41,639 bases of DNA from Bacteroidota bacterium (GTDB lineage Bacteria > Bacteroidota > Bacteroidia > AKYH767-A > OLB10), in the NCBI GenBank assembly GCA_016717325.1, contig JADKFV010000050.1, positions 1 to 41,639 of the forward strand. The letters are read 5' to 3'. Made by a program: the position numbers and the translations under genes. Each line of letters starts with the position of its first letter. The first letter of the stretch is position 1. The notes below the pieces were generated by a model. It saw nothing but the letters and a program-made list of their open reading frames with translations. It was not told the DNA's origin and made no database searches. Of the stretch, positions 35,099-41,639 are shown piece after piece.

Positions 35099-37120
35099 TT
35101 ATTTCTTCAATGATGGATCCAATTCATACGCACGGTTTAAGTATCGTGTGCCGTTAGTCATGTCTCCTTTAAACTGATAGGTTAATCCAAGGTATCGATT
35201 TATTTCTGCACTGTTGGGATCGAACTTTAGAGCATTTAAAAAACTTGCTATCGATTTATCGTAATCCTTCATGGTACCATAAGCGCTGCCCAAATTTTTA
35301 TGTGCATCAACATAAGTTGGCGAAATTCTTATAGCCGTTTGAAAAGCCGTAACAGCATTTGCATAATCGCCTTTGCTAAAATATGCTGACCCCATATTGT
35401 TATATGCCTCGGCATAATCGGGTTGAATTTTTATTGCTTGTTGCAGCGCTAAAATGGCATTATCGTATTGCCCGGCTTTGAAATAACAATTACCCAAACT
35501 GTTATGAGCATTTGCAAAATCGGGTTTGCGTTTTATGGCTACATTATAAATATCGAATGCTTCTTTAAACATCCCCTTACGTGCATAACAATCGCCAAGG
35601 CCCATATATGATTCCATATAGTCAGCATGGCACTCAATACTCTTCTTCAATTCGGCCACAGCTATATTCCAGTAATTTTCCTGTTGATCCTGAGGCACCT
35701 TCTTTTGATTTAATTCCTGCAAAAAGTGATTGCCATACAGGTAATGAATTCGGGCGCTTCCGGGTGCATGTCTGCTATCGGTCGAAAAAATGGTCGTGTC
35801 GCTTTCCCAATCCCTATTGCGCGAAAATGTTTTTAACGAAGCTGCAATCAACACAACACTAACTATGGCAGTATACGTAGTATTGAAAGTAAAAATACGG
35901 GAGAGGCTGTAAATTTTTTCTTCGAAATTTATTTTTAACAACCGCTCAAGCAGCACCACCACTACTATACAAAATCCCAACGATGGAGTATACAAAAACC
36001 TGTCGGCCATGGTGCTTCGGGTAAGGAACAACACATTGGTAACAAGCGAAATAGTGATGAGATAAAACAGAATGCCAAACGATACCGGATCCTTTTTGGG
36101 TAATCTTACCAGGGCATATACACCAATAGCAACATGAAAGATGAGAGATGAAAGCGCCAGCCAATTATCGAAACCTACAATTTTTATTTCGTTGAAAGAA
36201 TAATCGCACGACATCGGATGTGGAAAAAATAACAGCTTAATGTATAAACCTATAATATAAAATGCCGTAGCTTTTTGCATCATTACATTATCGGTAGAGA
36301 CCAGCGAATTATCGGAAATTAAAATGCCCTCCTGTGCTGTTTGCGATGTAAGCACATTGCCACGCGCCACTAAATATATTACTGCTGCTGCACCCACAGC
36401 CATCATCGGTTTGGCATATTTTGAATAAGGCACATCGGTAAAGAAAAATAACAACAACGGTATAACACCAATTAAAGTGATGGCACTTTCTTTCGAAAAC
36501 AAAGCAAGCGTATAAAACACAAAAGCAAGAATAAGTTTTTGCATTTTTCCATACCTGGCATACAGCAAAACATTATACATGGTAAGCATCATAAAAAGGA
36601 AACTCATAATTTCATCGCGACTTTTTATGTTGGCCACCACTTCGGTATGTATTGGGTGTGCAATATAAATGAGCGCAATAGAAAGCGGAAAGAGAATATT
36701 TTTGCCTTTAAATAATTCGGCCAGAAACTTAAAAAGCATAAATGCTGTAAGCGAATAAAAAAGCACATTTACCCAATGACCCAGTGCCGGAGTGTTGGGT
36801 GCTATTTCCCATTCAATGGCAAACATTACCATACTCAACGGGCGATACAACCAGTCGTTTTTTCCATCGAGGCCATACCAATATGCCGTTGACATTAACG
36901 TTGGAATACTATCAACCCCTTGCATGGTAATCCGGTTGCCGTATATGGTTGGAAAATCGTCAAGCGCCCACGAATGATTGAGTGTGTTGGCATAAATAAC
37001 AAATGCAAATGCAGCACAAATAATAGCACCCCACATTCCCAGTGAGGTTTCGCCTGCATTATCAGCCTTTGCCTTTGTTGATTTTACTGGCGTTACAGGC
37101 TTTTTTATATCCTTCTTCAT
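35099..37120 (-). CDS. TMTC-like membrane protein: GT-C transmembrane domain plus TPR repeats
   Basis: 673 residues. The first 410 hold about ten membrane helices with a short acidic motif ALDDFP near residue 53 (YANTLNHSWALDDFPTIYGN), like the catalytic DD region of GT-C fold glycosyltransferases and of eukaryotic TMTC proteins. The remaining 260 residues are at least six TPR units (for example YMESYMGLGDCYARKGMFKEAFDIY, PDFANAHNSLGNCYFKAGQYDNA, YAEAYNNMGSAYFSKGDYANAV). The likely role is glycosylation of extracytoplasmic proteins recognised through the TPR, inferred by analogy; many Bacteroidota carry the same architecture. A TATATTTA -7-like box lies about 36 bp upstream. Confidence 0.78.
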   Translation of the reverse strand: MKKDIKKPVTPVKSTKAKADNAGETSLGMWGAIICAAFAFVIYANTLNHSWALDDFPTIYGNRITMQGVDSIPTLMSTAYWYGLDGKNDWLYRPLSMVMFAIEWEIAPNTPALGHWVNVLFYSLTAFMLFKFLAELFKGKNILFPLSIALIYIAHPIHTEVVANIKSRDEIMSFLFMMLTMYNVLLYARYGKMQKLILAFVFYTLALFSKESAITLIGVIPLLLFFFTDVPYSKYAKPMMAVGAAAVIYLVARGNVLTSQTAQEGILISDNSLVSTDNVMMQKATAFYIIGLYIKLLFFPHPMSCDYSFNEIKIVGFDNWLALSSLIFHVAIGVYALVRLPKKDPVSFGILFYLITISLVTNVLFLTRSTMADRFLYTPSLGFCIVVVVLLERLLKINFEEKIYSLSRIFTFNTTYTAIVSVVLIAASLKTFSRNRDWESDTTIFSTDSRHAPGSARIHYLYGNHFLQELNQKKVPQDQQENYWNIAVAELKKSIECHADYMESYMGLGDCYARKGMFKEAFDIYNVAIKRKPDFANAHNSLGNCYFKAGQYDNAILALQQAIKIQPDYAEAYNNMGSAYFSKGDYANAVTAFQTAIRISPTYVDAHKNLGSAYGTMKDYDKSIASFLNALKFDPNSAEINRYLGLTYQFKGDMTNGTRYLNRAYELDPSLKK

Positions 37121-37371
37121 TAATATTTTGTTTTAAAAAAGTGGCTAAATATAGTACGAATATTTGTAACTAATCAGAATGCCTTTAGTCGTTTTTAAAT
37201 ATTTGAACATTATATAAATTGCGAATAACAAGGCTAAAGCCTTATACCATTAAGTTATACCTTTAGAAATATAAATTTTACAAACTGTAGTTTAGCTATA
37301 CACAATTGCGAAATGAACCAGCCATTATGAATAGCGCTAAATTTTAAAAGCTGTTTTCAACTTGTGCATGT
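37121..37371. other. Intergenic region before the IS array
   Basis: 251 bp with no gene. It contains the palindrome AAGGCTAAAGCCTT (37229-37242) and ends at the REP-like half cccgcaggg (37372-37380) that flanks IS copy B. Confidence 0.5.
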
Positions 37372-37412
37372 CCCGCAGGGCATACACGTCAACTTAAGGA
37401 ATACTTAGCTCG

Positions 37413-37622
37413 TTATTTTTTTTTAAGAGGCATAGGTTTACTTGTCCTCGGCTCAATTTTCTTTACTCGTTGTAGCACAAATGTGTTCTTATCTTCGATA
37501 ACCCATTCCATATCTTCACCTTTTCTATTTTACTTGCCTCTGCTACTTGCAGCTGGAAAGTTGACATAGAATGATTTTGTAGCACCTCTATCTACTCGTT
37601 GTATTTTTACTTTATAACCCAT
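37413..37622 (-). pseudogene. AbrB-like passenger gene, copy B
   Basis: 69-codon frame with product MGYKVKIQRVDRG...; one extra A after the FPAA region (near 37552) shifts it in this copy. The consensus of all four copies gives FYVNFPAAVAEASKIEKGED, then MEWVIEDKNTFVLQRVKKIE and a Lys-rich tail. Fold assignment SpoVT/AbrB by pattern only. Confidence 0.5.
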
Positions 37623-37663
37623 TTCATATTTTATTTTGTGCAAAAGTAGTGTATATATTATAA

Positions 37664-37677
37664 TAGTATATATACTA
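37664..37677. promoter_or_regulatory. 14-bp perfect palindrome in the divergent IS promoter region (copy B)
   Basis: TAGTATATATACTA, 33 bp before the transposase start (37710) and 42 bp before the divergent gene start (37622). Same position in copies C (39365-39378) and D (41063-41076). Candidate operator. Confidence 0.5.
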
Positions 37678-37709
37678 TTTTTTATGTTTTATTCCATACC
37701 TTTGATTTT

Positions 37710-39009
37710 ATGGATAAATACATTAATTTTTTACCAGATCTTGGGTTCGATCGAACCAAACTCAATAGCTTGGCTATCGAGAATAAATTCATTGAACGAA
37801 TCAGAAAGCTAGATGGGTTAGACTATCTTTTGCTCTGCTACATAACGTAACAAAGGAGGTTGTTAGTTTTAATACTATGGCCAGCACATTTGTAGATGAT
37901 ATCGATAAGTGTGTTACCAAGCAAGCCTTGCACAAGGCCATGAGTAAAGAATTTTTATCGTATTCATTGATAAAATTTTCAACGAGCTACTTCAAACAAA
38001 ACTTGGAATTGCAAATAGCAAACTCAAATCTAAATTCAGGCGAATCGTAATTCAAGATAGCTCCATCATTAAACTCCCACAAAGACTTTAGTGAGTTTTT
38101 TCAGGAGTTAAAAATAATTTCTCACAAGTAGCCAATGCAAGAGTGCAAGTTGCTTTAGATATTCTAACAAATACTTTCACCCTTTTTCAATCGACTCTTA
38201 TTCTATAAATGATAAATCTGCTGCACATAAATTGCAAATCAATAATGGAGATCTTATTATTAGAGACAGAGGCTATTGCACCATTGCAGAAATGTTGCGT
38301 ATCCTCGCCCATAAGGCCGATTTTATTTACAGGTATTATCATGTTTTTAAATATTATAACGTTAACACTGGGAAGGTAATTGATGTATATAAACTTGTAA
38401 AGAATAAAAAAGAAACTAAAGGCAAAAGTTAGAATTGGAAGCCCTGATGGTGTAATTGTAACATTGTGTGCCGACAAAGTAAGTGATGCTATTGCAAATG
38501 AAAGAAGACGTCAATTAAAAAAGTCTAGTAGTGGCACACCTAGTAATGTGTTATTACAACTGCTCTCTTGGTCAATCTACTTTACATCTATTGATGATGA
38601 TGAAATAACAAGCGAAGATATTTTTTTCATTATATAAATTGAGATGGCGAATAGAAATAATTTTTAAATCCATGAAAAGCCACCTTAACTTCGATAATAT
38701 ACACGATGTTTCAGAAAATCAACTCAAATTTATTCTCAAAGGTAAAATGATATGGCTATTGGTCGTTACTCAATTTATCTACGAAGTAATTAGCAAAGTA
38801 GTATTTAAAAAAACAGGCAAAGCCATTAGCCTACTTAAGCTTGGAAGGTATTTAAAAGACAATGTAAATGTAATGGCTGAAATAATGGCTTTAATAAAAA
38901 GAAAATATTTGATGCCTCTGATACTATTGACATCCTAACCAAATATTGTTGTTATGATACAAGGTATGATAGGAAAAACCATCACGAGCAAATGAATGAT
39001 TCGAGCTAA
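37710..39009 (+). pseudogene. IS4-family DDE transposase, copy B, frame-broken
   Basis: ATG 37710 (MDKYINFL...). Conserved blocks in different frames include FRRIVIQDSSIIKLP (first D), NNGDLIIRDRGYCTIAEML (second D), KVRIGSPDGVIVTLCADKVSDAIANERRRQ, and LRWRIEIIFKSMKSHLNFDNIHD (E of the Y-2R-3E-6K signature). The C-terminus is read to the TAA at 39007-39009 through DTRYDRKNHHEQMNDSS. The length near 433 residues fits IS4-family enzymes. Several indels in homopolymers; either sequencing error or decay. Confidence 0.78.
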
Positions 39010-39023
39010 AGTTGACGCGTATG

Positions 39024-39082
39024 CCCGTAGGGACTACCGCTTGGTAACAGAAGCAACCCCTCCTGGTTTTTGTCCTGTAAGG
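39024..39082. repeat. REP-like spacer between IS copies B and C
   Basis: Reads cccgtagggactaccgcttgg, then taacagaagcaacccctcct, then ggtttttgtcctgtaagg, immediately followed by the next IS terminus. Its first part matches the minus strand of 1712-1737 and the spacer at 40721. It carries two palindrome halves, so the IS copies sit in a row of REP palindromes. Confidence 0.75.
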
Positions 39083-39114
39083 CATACACGTCAACTTAAG
39101 GAATACTTAGCTCG

Positions 39115-39323
39115 TTATTTTTTTTTAAGAGGCATAGGTTTACTTGTCCTCGGCTCAATTTTCTTTACTCGTTGTAGCACAAATGTGTTCTTATCTTCGA
39201 TAACCCATTCCATATCTTCACCTTTTTCTATTTTACTTGCCTCTGCTACTAGCTGGAAAGTTGACATAGAATGATTTTGTAGCACCCTCTATCTACTCGT
39301 TGTATTTTTACTTTATAACCCAT
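39115..39323 (-). pseudogene. AbrB-like passenger gene, copy C
   Basis: Same gene as in copies A, B and D. Here the FPAA region reads through a shortened agctag and loses the frame; other parts (KIQRVDRG, EDMEWVIEDK) are intact. Confidence 0.5.
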
Positions 39324-39409
39324 TTCATATTTTATTTTGTGCAAAAGTAGTGTATATATTATAATAGTATATATACTATTTTTATGTTTTATTCCATACC
39401 TTTGATTTT

Positions 39410-40706
39410 ATGGATAAATACATTAATTTTTTACATGATCTTGGGTTCGATCGAACCAAACTCAATAGCTTGGCTATCGAGAATAAATTCATTGAACGAA
39501 TCAGAAAGCTAGATGGGTTAGACTATCTTTTGGCTCTGCTACATAACGTAACAAAGGAGGTTGTTAGTTTTAATACTATGGCCAGCACATTTGTAGATGA
39601 TATCGATAAGTGTGTTACCAAGCAAGCCTTGCACAAGGCCATGAGTAAAGAATTTTTATCGTATTCATTGATAAAATTTTCAACGAGCTACTTCAAACAA
39701 AACTTGGAATTGCAAATAGCAAACTCAAATCTAAATTCAGGCGAATCGTAATTCCAAGATAGCTCCATCATTAAACTCCCACAAAGACTTTATGAGTTTT
39801 TTCAGGAGTTAAAAATAATTTCTCACAAGTAGCCAATGCAAGAGTGCAAGTTGCTTTAGATATTCTAACAAATACTTTCACCCTTTTTTCAATCGACTCT
39901 TATTCTATAAATGATAAATCTGCTGCACATAAATTGCAAATCAATAATGGAGATCTTATTATTAGAGACAGAGGCTATTGCACCATTGCAGAAATGTTGC
40001 GTATCCTCGCCCATAAGGCCGATTTTATTTACAGGTATTATCATGTTTTTAAATATTATAACGTTAACCTTCGGGAAGGTAATTGATGTATATAAACTTG
40101 TAAAGAATAAAAAGAAACTAAAGGCAAAAGTTAGAATTGAAGCCCCGATGGTGTAATTGTAACATTGTGTGCCGACAAAGTAAGTGATGCTATTGCAAAT
40201 GAAAGAAGACGTCAATTAAAAAAGTCTAGTAGTGGCACACCTAGTAATGTGTTATTACAACTGCTCTCTTGGTCAATCTACTTTACATCTATTGATGATG
40301 ATGAAATAACAAGCGAAGATATTTTTTCATTATATAAATTGAGATGGCGAATAGAAATAATTTTTAAATCCATGAAAGCCACCTTAACTTCGATAATATA
40401 CACGATGTTTCCAGAAAATCAACTCAAATTTATTCTCAAAGGTAAATGATATGGCTATTGGTCGTTACTCAATTTATCTACGAAGTAATTAGCAAAGTAG
40501 TATTTAAAAAAACAGGCAAAGCATTAGCCTACTTAAGCTTGTAAGGTATTTAAAAGACAATGTAAATGTAATGGCTGAAATAATGGCTTTAATAAAAGAA
40601 AAATATTTGATGCCTCTGATACTATTGACATCCTAACCAAATATTGTTGTTATGATACAAGGTATGATAGGAAAACCATCACGAGCAAATGAATGATTCG
40701 AGCTAA
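39410..40706 (+). pseudogene. IS4-family transposase, copy C, frame-broken
   Basis: An intact N-terminal frame of 113 codons (39410-39751) followed by the catalytic blocks in other frames (IRDRGYCTIAEML in 39844-40086; ERRRQLKKSSSGTPSNVLL and RWRIEIIFKSMKATL in 40165-40449). The expected stop is the TAA at 40704. This copy has an extra C in the VIQDSS codons (aattccaagat) near 39754. Confidence 0.78.
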
Positions 40707-40720
40707 AGTTGACGCGTATG

Positions 40721-40779
40721 CCCGTAGGGACTACCGCTTGGTAACAGAAGCAACCCTCCCGGTTTTTTGTCCCGTAAGC
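40721..40779. repeat. REP-like spacer between IS copies C and D
   Basis: Nearly the same sequence as 39024-39082 (cccgtagggactaccgcttgg, then taacagaagcaaccctcccg), ending in cccgtaagc before the D terminus. It differs from the B-C spacer at about five positions, so the copies are not exact duplicates by assembly. Confidence 0.7.
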
Positions 40780-40811
40780 CATACACGTCAACTTAAGGAA
40801 TACTTAGCTCG

Positions 40812-41021
40812 TTATTTTTTTTTTTAAGAGGCACAGGTTTACTTGTCCTCGGCTCAATTTTCTTTACTCGTTGTAGCACAAATGTGTTTCTTATCTTCGA
40901 TAACCCATTCCATATCTTCACCTTTTCTATTTTACTTGCCTCGCTACTGCAGCTGAAAGTTGACATAGAATGATTTTGTAGCACCTCTATCTACTCGTTG
41001 TATTTTTTACTTATAACCCAT
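40812..41021 (-). pseudogene. AbrB-like passenger gene, copy D
   Basis: Product as in the other copies; frame errors near the FPAA region (tcagctgcagtagc) and at a lysine run. The C-terminal part VLQRVKKIEPRTSKPVPLKKK reads well. Confidence 0.5.
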
Positions 41022-41106
41022 TTCATATTTTATTTTGTGCAAAAGTAGTGTATATATTATAATAGTATATATACTATTCTTATGTTTTATTCCATACCTT
41101 GATTTT

Positions 41107-41639
41107 ATGGATAAATACATTAATTTTTACATGATCTTGGTTCGATCGAACCAAACTCAATAGCTTGGCTATCGAGAATAAATTCATTGAACGAATCAGA
41201 AAGCTAGATGGGTTAGACTATCTTTTGGCTCTGCTACATAACGTAACAAAGGAGGTTGTTAGTTTTAATACTATGGCCAGCACATTTGTAGATGATATCG
41301 ATAAGTGTGTTACAAGCAAGCCTTGCACAAGGCCATGAGAAAAGAATTTTTTATCGTATTCATTGATAAAATTTTCAACGAGCTACTTCAAACAAAACTG
41401 GAATTGCAAATAGCAAACTCAAATCTAAATTCAGGCGAATCGTAATTCAAGATAGCTCCATCATTAAACTCCACAAAGACTTTATGAGTTTTTTCAGGAG
41501 TTAAATAATTTCTCACAAGTAGCCAATGCAAGAGTGCAAGTTGCTTTAGATATTCTAACAAATACTTTCACCCTTTTTCAATCGACTCTTATTCTATAAA
41601 TGATAAATCTGCTGCACATAAATTGCAAATCAATAATGG
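41107..41639 (+). pseudogene. IS4-family transposase, copy D (partial)
   Basis: ATG 41107, MDKYINF; a T missing from the following T-run (near 41130) and a G missing at the next codons break the frame. The product is cut by the window end in the NNG region before IRDRGY. Confidence 0.7.

Larger units (their letters stand above)
37381..39023 (+). mobile_element. IS4-like insertion sequence, copy B (first of tandem array)
   Basis: 1643 bp from CATACACGTCAACTTAAG to CGCGTATG, with imperfect inverted termini. The flanks are cccgcaggg (37372-37380) and cccgtaggg (39024-39032), 8 of 9 identical, consistent with a 9-bp target duplication in a palindromic target. The element carries the transposase on the plus strand and the AbrB-like gene on the minus strand. 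It is nearly identical to copies A, C and D apart from scattered one-base differences. Confidence 0.88.
39083..40720 (+). mobile_element. IS4-like insertion sequence, copy C
   Basis: 1638 bp, same orientation as B. The flanks are cctgtaagg (39074-39082) and cccgtaggg (40721-40729). The start-to-start distance from B is 1702 bp and to D 1697 bp, so the repeat unit is IS plus a roughly 59-bp spacer. Confidence 0.88.
40780..41639 (+). mobile_element. IS4-like insertion sequence, copy D (truncated by window end)
   Basis: The left terminus CATACACGTCAACTTAAG is at 40780 and the remainder runs off the window. Same orientation and content as B and C. The window therefore ends within an IS just as it begins within one. 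Confidence 0.85.

Noticed and set aside
1..41639. Composite transposon bounded by inverted IS copies A and B-D
   Set aside because: Both window ends fall inside IS copies, which is what assembly breaks at repeats would give, and the cargo is ordinary housekeeping DNA.

Overview
The window looks like chromosomal DNA of a Bacteroidota (Chitinophagales/Sphingobacteriales-like) bacterium. It is AT-rich. Two secreted proteins end in type A T9SS sorting domains. Several genes have TAnnTTTG-type -7 boxes, Shine-Dalgarno sequences are scarce, and the gene content fits (EF-G-like paralog, HxlR/YceI, DUF805, GT-C/TPR protein). No rRNA, tRNA or CRISPR array was seen. The relationship to a named species cannot be given from sequence alone.

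Layout. 1-1636: one copy of an IS4-like element (copy A, transposase leftward), followed by a REP-like palindrome region. 1847-3162: a second, different IS4-family element with a perfect 9-bp target duplication, inserted just upstream of the rel promoter. 3231-7907: rel/spoT, a small membrane protein and a secreted repeat protein. 7986-12806 (minus): an EF-G paralog with altered GTPase motifs, a broken DUF559 gene, a repeat cluster, a ZIP metal transporter and a methyltransferase. 12882-15227: corA and a THUMP-type rRNA methyltransferase. 15477-17821 (minus): UvrD/PcrA helicase. 18016-21192: TPR lipo/secreted protein and an ABC exporter of NatAB type. 21197-23897: decayed region with a winged-helix gene fragment, a solitary Dam-like methylase, a GyrI-like protein and a TMEM175-type channel gene destroyed by a 191-bp MITE. 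24189-30341: secreted T9SS protein, a three-gene operon (DUF805-FAD oxidase fusion, methyltransferase, anchored unknown protein) and a CHAP amidase. 30550-33415: HxlR regulator divergent from two YceI genes, then small membrane proteins. 33485-37120 (minus): guaA and a TMTC-like GT-C/TPR protein. 37381-41639: head-to-tail tandem array of the same IS as copy A (copies B, C, partial D).

The most unusual part is the mobile DNA. The end-flanking IS (a) starts with 5'-CATAC, (b) sits inside GTCCC-N3-GGGAC-type REP palindromes, (c) carries a small divergent AbrB-like gene across a 14-bp perfect palindrome from the transposase, (d) occurs as a tandem array separated by an almost identical short REP spacer, and (e) shares about 14 of 17 terminal bases with the MITE that disrupts the TMEM175 gene; that MITE itself contains two of the target-type palindromes. 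Together this looks like an IS-MITE-REP network.

Many otherwise conserved genes (rel, EF-G-like, uvrD, second YceI, 32662 gene, all IS copies) are interrupted by single-base indels in short homopolymers. That pattern suggests uncorrected long-read sequence; such genes are listed as full-length with the frameshift noted. The TMEM175 gene is a genuine pseudogene on independent evidence (insertion plus nonsense codons).
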